This document shows positions 26,601-43,450 of a stretch of DNA of 64,000 nucleotides, one piece after another (the stretch's first letter is position 1; every line of letters starts with the position of its first letter). Source of the DNA: Setophaga petechia (taxonomy: Eukaryota; Chordata; Aves; Passeriformes; Parulidae); assembly GCA_024362935.1 (NCBI GenBank), contig JANCRA010000025.1, forward strand, positions 10,008,936 through 10,072,935, written 5' to 3'. The notes below the pieces were generated by a model. It saw only the letters and a list, made by a program, of their open reading frames with translations. It did not search any database and was not told where the DNA came from. The position numbers and the translations under genes were made by a program.

Positions 26601-29600
26601 GGAAAGATCCTGCCAAAAGCCACTGTTTTTTTGTTTTTTAAAACCACAAGAAGCATTTTGGGTTATTCCACAGGGTCTCTCCCTAGCACTTGGTGCACAT
26701 TAATTAATTTCATATTTTTTAAAAGAAATCTGAAGCCTTGGGCAGCCCAAAAGGCATTGAAGTTTTAATTCTCAGAACTATTCCCTGACTTGACTGTTAT
26801 CCAGTTCCTATTCAGGCAAGATAGGAATTAAGATTAATGACCCCAAACAAACTGGTATTTCAGAGAATCAGCCTTTGCCAGGCATTATATTCTCATGACA
26901 GAAAATCATTGAGGCATAAATACAGTGCTCAGTCATTGGTGTATATTAACAACACCACGTTGTTCCCATAAATGCTGAATACAGAGAGGAGGAAAATGTA
27001 GCCCTAAAGTTCATTAATTTTGGTTGTGGCATTTTTTTTAAAGTGAGCAAACCAGAATACAAGGAATAAGGCCATCCCATTCCTGTGCTGCACAGATGTG
27101 AAGACTATTCAGATTCCAGAAAGGTGTCTCTGGGAAGTTGTTTGGACTTGGTGATGGCTGTCTCTGCAGTGTCTTTTAGTAGCTAGATGGTCTGTAGGCA
27201 TTTTTAAAAGATGAATTTATGAAGACCAAGTTTTAAAGAGAGAGAATCTTAAAAAAAAATTACTTAGCTGCTAGGATCAGTGAATATTGTAATATGTGGG
27301 ATAAAAACATGTCATTATCTGCCAGTATCTGTCCACATCCCAAGAAGGGGTTTGTGGCTTAAGGGTGTTTTCTAAGGAAATGAGAGCTGGCATGGAGACA
27401 GGAGCATTTCACCTATCCTGGGACCAGCAGTAGTGATGGTCAGAGCTAACACAGGAAGTTATTGTGGCAATTTCTAGAAGCTGTTTGCTCAGAAAAAAAA
27501 AAAAAAAAAAGAAAAAAGAAAATCTTTCTGTGTTTGCATTTCCACACTGAAAAGACATTCCTATGACATCATCTTGTTTGTTCTGACATTGCAAGAATAG
27601 AAGAAATAAAATGGCAGAAAAGAGACCAGGGACTTTTATTTTGCTGCCAACAAAAAATAGAGAAAAGATGTGACCACAGTATCCAATGGCTACTTTAATT
27701 CTCAGAGACAGTTCAGCAGATGAGTTGTTGTCCAAGGGCAGTTGGGCTCCCAGACACAAGAGCATTCTGTAGTAAGCTTAATTACTCATTTTAATTATGC
27801 ATTTTAATTAGCAGGAGACTAACACAGTGCTTTTCTCCCACTTTCTCAATAAACCCACTTTGTAATATTACAGAACAAACTTGTAACTGAAAACTCCAAC
27901 TGTCTGCAGTTGGGAAAAACAACTCCAAGTTCAGAGGCTTTTCTTCTTCATGAAATCACATTCAGTGAGCAGGTCACATCCACCTCTGAGCATTTTCAGG
28001 AGCTTTTTGTTTTCTTAATTCTGTTCCTGGACAACATGAAGAAATCACCCAGTGCTGCTGCTTCTCCCAGTGGTGTTTCCTTTGCCAATATATTGTCTGG
28101 CTTGTTGTTCCCTTTAAACGTGTCCTAGTTCTTCCTCTTCTGGTAATTTGCCCTCAGAGATGTTGTTCTGTCTTCCCTGCCCCTAAATTCCCTGCTGTAG
28201 GAAATCTGCTTTCTTTCCCCTTCACTTGAGGGAAGATCAGGTTAGAGGGGCAGGTAGAAGTAGAGGCAGCTGTGTTCTGGAATGAATTCAGAGGCAGCAG
28301 TGTATGTGGGATGGGTGGCTGGGTGAAGACAGCAAATGCCACAAAATCTTCAGCAAAACAACCAGATCCCAGAAAGAAGCTCCTCACAAGCTGTACTCTC
28401 ACAAGCTGTACTCTCACAAGCTGTACTCTCTCACTTCTGTACTCTTTCCTGCCCAGAACTGTACCTGCAGTGGAGGGATTTGCAGAGTCTGCAGCATTCC
28501 TTCACAAACTGAGGCTGTCAGCAGAGCCTGGTGAAGCCAAATAAGCCTCCAGGCTGCTCTGTTCTGAGAGAAGCCAATCCTAATTTATTTGTAGCTTTGA
28601 GCCAAACACAGGCTTGAAAAGGTTCAGGTGAGGATATAGTTACAATAGAGAGGAGGTAGATTTAAGGTGGAGTGGTGATTAGCAATAAAGGGAAAAGTAA
28701 AGTTGTGCCAAAATTTCCTGAAATGTTCCCACAGGTTTCAGTGCAAATAACATCTTATATAATTTCCATCATGTAAGGGGTGGAAATGCTCCAGAAGTGT
28801 CTGTTCTTTACAAGGCTTTGATGAAATATTACAAGACTGGAAACCTCTCGAGTGATATTTCTGTTGTACTTCTCTGCTGCTCCTGGCCTGGGATGAGCTC
28901 TGGAATCAGGATCATTGCCTGACAGTTCCAGGTGTCTGCATGTCAGACTCAAGCTGCAACCTTCTCTTGACTCAGTCTAAAAGGCTCAAGGCATTTTGTC
29001 TGGCTTGGCTTAGATGAAGGCAATAATATTTTCATTTATAGGGAAGGTGATTTTTTTTGAAATTTGGATATTGCAGCTTCCCTTAGTTTTAAAACCACAT
29101 TATATAAGATCCTTTCCCTTGTGATGAGAACCATGTCTCTCCACTACTTTTCTCCAGCAATAGAAGGTCCACATTGTGTGTGTGACTTCATATGGACCAA
29201 CTGCTGCATCTGCCTGCAAAAAGCTGTCTAATTTTGTCCTCTTTCTGATTTCTCTGCTCCCACCCTTCTTGTCCCTTGTTTTCAATACAAATAAGATTTC
29301 CTTTAAATTTTGCCAATAAAATATCAGCCCATTTGAGATAATTGCCCATGGAAAAAAATTAAAAGTTCTGACTAGGAATCAATGTTCTTCCTAGAAACAG
29401 AGCTGGAAAGTGAATAATCTTAATCAAATGTGATGGGAAAGCAAAAAGGCAGATGGAGGGCTGAGTTCTCAGGTAACTTCTGTACATTTCAGTTGCCATC
29501 ACTGATTTAGTCCCTGTTTGTGCTGCCTTAGCAACCAATGCCAAGTGGACAGCTCCAGAGCAGATGATGCTGTGTTTCTCTGGGCAGGAGTTACCAACCA

Positions 29601-32600
29601 TCCAGGGACCAGTAACAAAACAGAGTTAGTGTGACTCTGTAGGTATTTTCCTGCTAAGCAAGGATAATCTGACAAATGAATGAAGCTCAGCAGTAACCCA
29701 CGTACTGTGAGCGTGTATCCTCAAACCAGTTTTGCAAACTGGGACAGAGAGCTATAATTGGCCTTGCTGAAGTGGCCTTTGTTTTCCACAGCTCATGATG
29801 TTACACTGAATAACTCCTCTAATTCATGACACCTGAATAAACTTCAGGAACACCAGTGTGGAATGCACATTCCACTATCTGCAGCCACCCTGCAGCCCAG
29901 CCTGGGCAAAGTCCCTTCCCTGATCCCCACACTGAAGTAAACTCTAATGATTAAAAAATGCTGCTGGACTGAAAATACATCCACTGGTATCAGGCTTGTT
30001 TGGAGACTTGAGCTGTACCTCAGCATGGCCTGCAATAGTTGTAACTCTGCCTGGCTTTGGGGTCCATTTAGGTATCTTTTTTCACTTAAAATATTCTCTG
30101 ACTGCTCCAAAGCACATTAGGCTGGAGTTATCAGACTCCATACAGAAGAAGAAAAAGAATACATCTGAACTGGTCAACACCAGCTTTTAACAAACAGAAT
30201 GCTATATCAAAGAAAGATTATGAAAACATCCCAGTGGGACAGTTTTTACAGTTGCTTTGGATTTCATCATCTCTATTTTCTCCTCTGGTTTAATTATTTC
30301 CAGCAAAAAAGAAAATGTTTGGCTTCTTTGGCTTAAGCTACAGCCTTCCTGCAGTAAAAAAAAAAAAAAAAAAAGGCAGTCTTAAATACATCCGAGTGTT
30401 TTAGCTGAAAGTGATGCCTTTCTGTGCTGTCTGAGCCCTGAGCAGAGGAGCAAGCCCAGCCTGCAGTGTCCCTTGGGCTCACAGCTGTCCCACCAGGCTC
30501 TGCACCCACACAGGCACAGCCAGACCCTGCAGGGGGAATGCTGAGCCAGTCCCCTTCCCCAGCCCTTCCAGAGTAGGTGCCAAGTGATCCTGAGCATCCC
30601 CCCAAGGTGGGGACTGTGTGAACATCCATGATCCAGGACCATCACCCGCTCCCCTTCCTCCCTGCCCTACCACAGGCACAGCCCAGGAGGCAAACTAGGA
30701 ACTGCTCCTTGTAATTTAGGATAGTTGTGAGCCTTTTTAAAATTGAGCATCCTGCTGAGAAACACTTGAGCAGAGAGGTAAGGAGCACACACTGCCTTGG
30801 GTCCTGTTGAAGACAGTTAGAAATGATGTCAGTATCATTTATGGATCCAAGGATATGTTATTTCAATAGACATTTCATGGTATCCATTATAGTTACAGAT
30901 GTTGCAAGCTTCAATTATTAATTTATGTGCTCATAACTTCCCCAAAGCCAGATCACTTCTGTTCAAATTTCATTTTGTTCTCCTTTACAAAGTGTATTAA
31001 GGGAGGGTTTTGACAAAACGTTATTTCCTGTTGTTCAGGTTAAAAGATGGGAAAGCATGGAATTGTGTGCCAATAAAGCTCTAATTATATTCTCTTGAGC
31101 ATAAAATACAGAAAAAACAACACACCCAATACCAACCACCCACCCCCCTCAGTGTGGACCCATCCTGATGAGGAGAACTTAAGCTTGGGTTTCTGGGTAG
31201 ATTTTAAAAAATAATTAAATGTTTGAATGTGCTGGAAAGCATCTCCTTGTGTGTGTGTGTGCCACTGCCCTCTGGTGCACAGAGGAAGGAGAGTTTGGCT
31301 GCTCTCAAAGGTGTGGGCACCCACCCACTCCTGTTCCTGCCTAGAGCAAGGGCTCAGGTCCTGCTGTTTGGGAGCCAGGCTGTGAAAGGAGTTAAATCCT
31401 CACCCCCGAGGGAGTTAGAAACCACAGTCCCTGTGTAGATCTGTCCCTTTCTGTATTGTTTCCATAGAAAATGCCACATGGAAAGAGTGTGCAAATGGTG
31501 TCAGTCACATCCCCCTCAGGCTGTTGTCTCATCAGCTGCTTATCCTGAAATATCTGGGAGATTTGCTGCAAGTGGTGCTGTGCTCCTGCTGAGCACTACC
31601 CTGAGCATCTCTGACCATTTCTTCTCTCCTGGTGGATGTTTCTGGCACATGACAGACCCACACCTTCAAGCCTGAAGGAGTTTTGCCCAGTCCAAGGGTT
31701 TGGGATAAAATAAAAGGTTTAGCAGGGTAGATATGTTGGGCTACATTCAGGGATAAGTGTAACCTGGTCAGTAGTAGTTGTAATTATCCATTATGGATAT
31801 TAGTGGTCAGAAACTTCTAAAAATCCATTAAAATCTCAAAAAAAAAAAATTGTTTATGATCACAGCCACACTGCCCCAACTTCCCATCAGGAGGATAGTT
31901 CTGGTTGCTGTACAGTGCAGGAATTTATCTCATCTGGAGCTGCTGTGCTCCCTGGGGATTTATTGGGGTAATTAAGATGACTTATCCAAATGTCTCGGTC
32001 TATGGATTTGCACCTTTTCATGCTATTTTTCCATCAAAGTCAGGTTTCACACATTTCTGACTCTCAGTGACCATCAAATCTAAGCAGTCACTTCTATTTC
32101 AGAATTTTCTCCCAGTGAGATTGGTGTGAGTTTTGCCAATGGGAACATGATGATATCAAGTGCCCTGGAATGATAGTTGAGTGACTTTCTTAGCTGTATT
32201 TGAGAAAGAAATTACTTTTCTCTCTAAAAATGTGGCCTATTCTGCTGTGCATCAAGTTCCAAGAGTTCAGTCTCATTGTTTTAAAAACTTTGGTTTGATA
32301 ACACAATGGAAAAAGTTCTGCAGCCCTGATTTGTGCTGAATGGGGGAATTAGGATGAAATTACTGCCTTGGTTTGGTTCCATCTCTGACTTCTTTAAACT
32401 TGTCTATTTAAGCCTGTTTAAACAGTGCCTAACCATCTCATATGGATTAGTCTAATAAAAACTCCTCAAGTATACATATGAAATTTCACATCATTTATTT
32501 CTAAGGGATAATTTCAAGTTTTTATCTTAACCGCTACACAAGGAAGGTAAAAACCTTAAACTGTGACCTTTTTTTTTGATGGTTATTTAAAAAAAAATTG

Positions 32601-33105
32601 TTGTAGGGGCTGACAAAGATTCCTCTATCAATTCTGTGCCATTTGCAAGCAGAATGTCATCTCTGTTCTAGTCAGCAGCCACAGGAGCTCAGCTGGGGCC
32701 CTGCATGTCAAGCTGAGAGCTTTTTTTCCACCATAATAAAGGTCCTGCAGGCTAAACTGCTGCTAGCTCGTCAGTGACACTTGTGAAATCCCCTTGATGG
32801 GCTCACACAAATGCAGAGATTCCTCCTCAGCAGTGCTGCTGATGGTGTACAACAAAGGTAGTTCTTCAGTCATGCTCACCCTGCTTTGTCTCCGGTGTGT
32901 TTGCATGTGTGAGTGTATTTATGGGGACATCTGCATGGATGTACACAGATAAATGAAATATGGGTGTATAGGCAGGACAGACAGCTATTTATGCATGTTT
33001 TTAATGTTATTCTGGGAGTTGAAGTGGAAAGAGCAAGAGAAAGCTACTGAAAACTTATTTTAAAAGCCTGTGGCTATGGCATCTTCACCCAAACAGAAGC
33101 TCTTA
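26601..33105 (+). other. KCNQ1: KCNQ1 intron 11, unique sequence with simple repeats
   Basis: No exon was recognised. It contains A tracts at 27493-27510 and 30356-30374, a 15 bp tandem triplication at 28384-28428, a (TG)7 run at 31248-31261, and a GC-rich unassigned block at about 30420-30690 just after the A19 tract. Frames here are at most about 120 codons and uninformative. Confidence 0.65.
28384..28428. repeat. Perfect tandem triplication of a 15 bp unit
   Basis: Three identical head-to-tail copies of TCACAAGCTGTACTC are present, followed by a partial TCAC. Because 15 is a multiple of 3, it does not interrupt an open frame across it. That frame has no other support. Confidence 0.97.
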
Positions 33106-33190
33106 GGCACAGGGTGGGATTGTTGGGGTACCAGGATTTGGACTCAGTGATCCTGATGGGTCCCTTCCAGCTCAGCATATTCTAGGATAA
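33106..33190 (+). mobile_element. CR1 LINE 3' tail fragment
   Basis: The words ggactcagtgatcctgatgg and gggtcccttccagctcag, followed by atattctaggat, match the last bases of avian CR1 elements ('gactcgatgatccttgtgggtcccttccaactcaggatattctatgat'). Only the extreme 3' end remains, ending in the degenerate CR1 octamer, in + orientation. Confidence 0.8.
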
Positions 33191-34291
33191 GCACTGTTTT
33201 CCCCAAAGAATAATTATGAAATGAATTAGTATGCTAATTCTTACAACACAGTCCCTGCTTTTTTAACCTTTATTTCCTTCAATTTGAAATAATCTGCTGC
33301 AACCTTTCCACTTTTCCAAGACTTTTTCTCTAAACTGTGGCACCCAAGTAGGTGGTCAAGCCAATACTTCTTTCCCCCAGCCTGACACACTGGAAGAGGC
33401 AGCAGATTGTGTTTTCAGGAGATTCTTGCTGGAAAGCTTTCCTGGGATTATTATCACATGTCAAGGATGATGTCCATATAAAACATAGATTTCCCAACAA
33501 TACAACACTCTTGGAAAGAAAATTTTGTTTTCTTTAGCTCACTTATTTTGAATGAATAAAGGAGTCTGTAGGGAAGGAGTCAGTCCTTCAAGAAAATACT
33601 CATTCTTATAATTAGCATGTTCCTGCTTCCTCTGTACTCTGCCAAAATTCACCATAAAGAAGAGGTGTGGTAATTAATTGCCTGCCAAGTGGCACAGTTA
33701 ATGTTCTGCAAATGCAGGATCCTCTAGGTGAAGTGATACAGCTGAGGTATAAAATGTTTCATTCTGTGTTTGGATACCAGTACAGACACACACACACACA
33801 TGTGCTGAGAGGATGTGTTTGGTTCATTTTTATTTACTTTTTTTTTAGGACACTTTGATTTTTCTTTCCTTCAAAGTACTTTTTGAAGGACCTAATTTCT
33901 GTGCAATAGAGCTCATGGGCAAACACTCAGTAAATGCAAAATAAGGAATGCAGTCATGGTTCTAAAAACATTTAATATTCTTCAAACTGATGCCAGTTGT
34001 GTGCATTGACAGTAATCCTGTCTAATCCCTTCCACATGTATTATCTTTGTACACCTGCTTTCATTGTCTCACTTATCAGTTTTGAATACTTAGAACCACA
34101 ATTTGCAGGAAGGCAAAGCAGCAGAACAAAGCATCCACACACTCACAGCTTGCTACACTGCAGTTTTGCATTGTAAAGATAAAACACAGTTGTACATTTC
34201 GGTGCTTGGAGTCAACATCTTCCATTGAGACATTTTTCCTCCCTCCTGCCCCCCCCAGCTGATGTCTGTCTGTGTTTGTGTTCCTTGGCAG
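33191..34291 (+). other. KCNQ1: KCNQ1 intron 11, 3' end before exon 12
   Basis: The stretch holds an (AC)n run at 33786-33800, a T tract ending at 33846, a C run at 34251-34257 and the T/G-rich acceptor tract ending in ttggcag at 34291. Nothing else was recognised. Confidence 0.85.
33786..33800. repeat. (AC)n microsatellite
   Basis: A short pure AC run lies about 490 bp before exon 12. Confidence 0.93.
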
Positions 34292-34367
34292 ACTGACTGA
34301 AGCACACAGAACAGCTGTGAAAGTCATCAGGAGGATGCAGTATTTTGTGGCCAGAAGGAAATTTCAG
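34292..34367 (+). CDS. KCNQ1: KCNQ1 exon 12 (helix B of the Kv7.1 C-terminus)
   Basis: This exon encodes 25 whole codons, preceded by one base that completes the last codon of exon 11. Its 76 bp length and phase equal human exon 12. The peptide contains VIRRMQYFVARRKFQ, the Kv7.1 helix B core, equivalent to human residues 506-530. In the family, helix B binds calmodulin together with helix A and contacts PIP2, tuning gating of the cardiac and epithelial slow potassium current. The acceptor is a T/G-rich tract ending ttccttggcag; the donor is CAG|gtaagc. Human Lys526 and Lys527 are both Arg here, which keeps the charge. Residues equivalent to Arg518, Arg519 and Ala525 are kept. The call is secure because the next three exons follow in order. 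Human residue numbers are from memory of the reference protein. Confidence 0.97.
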
Positions 34368-38991
<4,624 letters not shown>

Positions 38992-39032
38992 GTTGGATCA
39001 ATCCTTGGGAAAACCAGGTCTTTTCCTCCCAG
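38992..39032 (+). CDS. KCNQ1: KCNQ1 exon 14, two codons shorter than human (helix C to D linker)
   Basis: This small exon lies 982 bp after exon 13. It starts with the G that completes Arg562, then reads LDQSLGKPGLFLP and ends with the first base of the next Glu codon. The human exon is 47 bp and reads LDQSIGKPSLFISVS; here it is 41 bp, so two codons of the loop before helix D are absent while phase is kept. The acceptor is ttgcttctcag and the donor CCAG|gtatgg. The next GT downstream would add 5 bp and break the frame, so the 41 bp form is the only simple solution. The peptide belongs to the flexible segment between helix C and coiled-coil helix D. The splice phase joins exactly to exon 15. 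Confidence 0.93.
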
Positions 39033-40215
39033 GTATGGTGACTGCATTTTATGCAAAATTATTATCTTCATAACTTTGGGAAAATACCCTTGGCTACAGC
39101 AATTATAATGCAGGCAATCTTACATGAATGTAATTCTGTTAATAAACCCTATTATGCCTGTGTAAAGAGAAATACATTTCATTCGGTTGGTAGGGGAGTA
39201 AATGGAAATTAAGAATAAATCTTAAAATGTGTATTAGAACATGATGAGATGGAAATATCCTGAGGGAAATCCTTCTACAAAAATAGTCTTTCTAAATCTT
39301 TTGGTCTGGACCTGGGATTACAATGTATGTTTATTCCACTTAAAAAGGTTTTTTCCGTCCTGAACTCATGTCCCATATCCACAACTGACTTGGAGCACAA
39401 CTGAGTGTGGCAAAATAATTACAGAGCCTCTAAAACATGGCATGTTGTCAGTGGTTAATATTATCAGAACAAGGAATATCATTCAAAACACATTTTCAAC
39501 ATCTGATTGCTGCAGAAGGCTCAGTAGTACAATCCTTTTTCCCTGTAGCTGGTTTTGGACCACGGGAAAAGAATCTGTCAGCTTGAATATTTCTATAAAT
39601 ATTTATGCATGGGATTTCATTCCACAATGTGCAAGCTAAATTTATGGAAAAACGTCCCTTACCTCCAAGAATGTATTATTTTATTTCAAGTATAGCATTA
39701 CCAAACTGAAACTGCAATTTGTGCTTGAAATGACCGGTGTTAGAAGCACTTTTTATCTGGTTTCAGAGGAGGTGAATAATTAGAAACTGATTGTAGAATT
39801 ATGTTCTGAGAGGTTCAAGAATCTGAAGATGCTCAGGAGGTTTGGTCTCACCAAATCTTGAGTCAAAAGGGTCATAGAAACCACTGGGAAGGTCTTAGGT
39901 GGGCCTGTGGCTTTGGACGAGGGCTGGAAAGAATCTGAAGGACCAAGGAACTGACTGGAAGAGGTAGAATGGTGGTTAGGAATGCAGAAGCTGGTGAGCT
40001 CAGTTAAGGGGTTGCAAGACCAAAACCAGAAGTTATTTGATCTAGCAGTTATTTTATCTAAACCCTCCACAAATCCAAAAATAAGATAAGTGGTTCCAGA
40101 GAAATGATGTGCAGAACTAAACCTAGAGTTAGTTTGCAGTTACTCCTGGTGTTATCCAACCCAACTTTACTCCCAGGATTTTCCAAGTGGTGAACAGTGA
40201 AAAGTGGGTGCAGTA

Positions 40216-40235
40216 TTTGTTTGTTTGTTTGTTTG
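40216..40235. repeat. (TTTG)5 microsatellite
   Basis: Five perfect TTTG units are present. Confidence 0.95.
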
Positions 40236-40552
40236 GGGTGAAAATAGATGTCTGTACTGTCCTTCTCTAGAAAAAGGGTTATCCCTGAATTTCCCTCAGA
40301 ATGCATGGCTTATTCTACATTGAACATGGATTTTTTATATAATACTTTTCCAGGCATTGCTAAAATCCTCATTTTTTAACAGTATGGGTGTTTCCCCTAG
40401 ACTGTGTTATTTTTGTACTGATGACAAGCAAAAAAGAAATGACAATGCAAAGAAAATTAAACTGCCAAGGAGAAAAACATGAAAAGAATTTTTCTTTCCA
40501 GCTCCTTTTATTTTTTTCCTGCTTTATTATACTCCCATTCAAAGAACCTTAA

Positions 40553-40619
40553 GGTCTGATTCCAAGCCCGTTGAAATGAACGGGAATCTTTCCAGTGACC
40601 TCAGTGGGGTTTGGATCAG
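40553..40619. repeat. Short palindromic ancient amniote repeat, copy 1
   Basis: The 67 bp segment begins GGTCTGATTCCAAGCCC and ends GGGTTTGGATCAG, which are imperfect inverted ends. The inside reads CCCGTTGAAATGAACGGG and ccagtgacctcagtgggg, themselves near-palindromic. It resembles a common amniote repeat with the phrase 'gcccattgaagtcaatggga' between GATCCAAA and TTTGGATC ends. I do not know its database name. Confidence 0.6.
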
Positions 40620-42325
40620 TTTTTTTTATTGAAAAGTCCCTGTTGTGGACTTTGATAATATTATATAAAAGCAATTGCAGCCTGTCTATAGTATTATTAC
40701 TTTTCAAAAGTGAATGATGTCATAAAAGACCCAGAATCTGAATTTACTGGAAGCAATTATTGTTATTTTTCAAGTTAGTTTCTCTGAGATAAAAAAGCAG
40801 TAAAAGCTGTGTTAAAACAAGATAAGGATACCAGAAGAGAATAAAAGCCATGCTGGGTCAGAGCAGTCCTGACTCCAACGGGGCCAAGAGCAAGGTGCTT
40901 TGGGAAATGTGTAAAAAAAGCCTCCAGCCTTCCTGTCAGCTTTCAACCCATTGCACATCAGAGGTTTCCTGACAAGATTGCAGTGTATTTAGTCTCAAAA
41001 ATGGTTTGTCCTCAACGAACTCCCCTAATTATCCCTTTAAACTTACAATATCTGACATATTTTGTGCAAAGAATTCTGATAATTCCACATTTTTGTGTGC
41101 ATATTGGGAAGAATTCTCCCTTTTTGCTTGTTTTGGTCTTGGCATCTCCTCCCTTTGTTTGAAGCTCCTTCAAGCAGGAGTGGATTTAAAAACACTAATA
41201 TAATTAATCAATCTTCCAAGGACCTGGACCCTACTTTTATGAGTATATTCAGAAGACTTTCTCTGAGTTTCAGTGGAAGCCTGTCCCAGTGTTCCAGGGG
41301 ACACAATTTTGTCAGATGAAACAGATTCCTGTCATAATGAACATAATGGAAAGTGTTGATGTAGAGGGAAAGAGCATATTAATTGAATTTATGGAATCAA
41401 CAAAGTAGACACATACAGTGATACAAATAAAAAGTGCTTGACCTTCACTACACGTGATGGAGTTAACTGCTTTTGAATGCTATTTTTGAGACTTACTACA
41501 GCTTTTCAGGGGCAAAGGTGAAGAATAATGCCAAAGTAAAAAAAAAAATCCAATGTTTGGGTTCAGAAAAGTACACAAAAAGCTGATGTTTATCTGCAGT
41601 TTATCTGAACCTCTTGGTTCTGCATGACATGGGTGGGAATGCCTGAAGAAAAGGGCTTTCTTGCAAAATTTTGACAGTTTCATTGTTTGCTTTTTTTTTT
41701 TCCATTAAGTGCATCTAAGCTTTCTGATACTTTTTCTGATCATTTACTTTTTTCCCATCTTTTAAAAAAAAATTGGGTCACTGTATCTTTCAAAGCATAA
41801 TAAATATGCTCAGCTTAAATTTAATCTTTTTAAAATCAATTAATATTTGAAATGAGAGTTACCCATATTTCTGCAGAAACTGATTTATCCCACCCCTCCT
41901 GGAGATGAAAATATTTTGGCAGTTTACTTTTTAGGTTGTCCAGAGGAAATCACAAGTGCCTGATCCAGGACTATGCCTTACCCTTTTTAAAATTTCTTCA
42001 CCATTCAGCTGCAAAAGGCTCTGGCTGACAAGAAAAGAGACTCCAACCAAAAGCTGCAATGACTGAGGCAACTTTGTTATTTGTTATATTTTGGGTGTAA
42101 AGTCGCAATCCCTACCTTCTTTTTCAGCAGCATGCACAGTTTACAAACCCAAGAGTCCAGATCTTGCCATAAGCTCATTACAATCATCCCTGCATGGAGC
42201 TTTGGCAGAGCTGGAGCAAACACAAGTCCAGAAGGCTGCATTTGCACCCAGGTAGCCAAAAGAAGGCAGTGTTGCCTCCTGGGGGGCCTGTTCTGCTTCC
42301 TGAGATGCCATTCACAAAGGTGTCT

Positions 42326-42945
42326 TGTCTTGGAGAGACAGGTGTCTGCTGAGGAAGGCAGGAACCTCCCCTGAAATGGAAAATGTAAAGCCCCTCTCTC
42401 CAAATATTGTTATAAATTTTAAATTAAGGGGCTCTCAGGCAAAAATATGGGATCAGGAATAACAGTTCTTTATTGGGGAAGAAAATAAAAAGATAAAATA
42501 AACAATGCAGTAAACTAAAACAACACTGACAGAGTCAGAACACAGCCTGACACCCTGTTGGTCAGGGTGTTGGTAGCAGTCCAGTTGGAATTGTGGCTGC
42601 AGAACTCCTGTAGTGTCAGATGTTGGTTCTACTGGAGCAGGGATCCTGTAGAAAGGTGTGTTCTTCTTCTGAAGATCCAGTGGAAGGGGCAGCTGTTCCT
42701 CTGGGAAATCCAGTGGAGAAGCTGTGCTCATGTTCCAGAATCTCCAGATTATATCTGGGTAGGAATGCTTGGCTCCTCCCTCTGGGCTCACATCTCCCAA
42801 TGGGATGCTGCAGTTCTTATCAGTCATGCAGTGACATTCAATGGCTCATTATCAGCAGATGTCTCCCTGGAGGGGGGAGTGGATGTGTAAGAGATACAGA
42901 AAAAACTGCCCAATGACAGAAGACAACTGCCACACCTCTAACAGA
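42326..42945 (-). mobile_element. Solo LTR of an avian endogenous retrovirus, antisense to KCNQ1
   Basis: On the - strand the element begins near TGTTAGAGGTGTGGCAG (42943 downward), carries a gatataatc box near 42755, and has AATAAAG with the AATAAA at 42474-42469. After it come ttcctgatcccatatttttg and cctgagagccccttaattt, U5-like text that I recall from abundant passerine LTRs. No internal retroviral genes flank it. The 3' end on the - strand is uncertain: candidates are ccatttca at 42372 or ccaagaca near 42326. A 9 bp word AGGTGTCTT occurs at 42318-42326 and 42993-43001 but does not give TG...CA ends. Confidence 0.75.
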
Positions 42946-43450
42946 ATGCAAATAGAATATGTCTTGCCTTGAAATCTGGGACAAAAGTTTTGAGGTGTCT
43001 TCGGCAATCCAGAATATCCAGTAAAATTCCTCATTTTCTTCTTAAAAGAAGCTGATGGCTTTCAGAAAAAATTTAATAGTTTTGAATTAGCTCCCCTCTA
43101 GCTGTGTAAAAATCAAGGAAGGACTCTTGCTCTATAAAGAAGTTGTTTCCAGCTTTTACCATTTTCAGATCATCTCTCTGCAATTCATTCACTGTCCTAA
43201 AGGTCCTCATAAGTACTTTTCCCTAACCAAAGGAAAAAAATAATAATTGATTTTCTTTTAAATTTGGTATATTCTGATGAGATATAGCACACTAACTGTG
43301 TGAAAAAAGATGATTAAGGTGCCATTCCTCTTTTGATTTACTTTCTTCCTCCTGCTCATATCAGTTTAAGTTATTTACATCATGTGCTTCCATCTGGGGA
43401 AAGAGTTATTATCTCTTGAACTGGTGCGAAGCAAACCTAAAAGTGTTCTA

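Noticed and set aside
40845..40900. Similarity to the reptile repeat phrase 'gccatactgggtcagacc'
   Set aside because: Only about 20 bases resemble it and the continuation differs, too little to call.
42318..43001. 9 bp direct repeat AGGTGTCTT flanking the second LTR as a target-site duplication
   Set aside because: Retroviral duplications are 4-6 bp, and no choice of boundary within these words gives TG...CA element ends.
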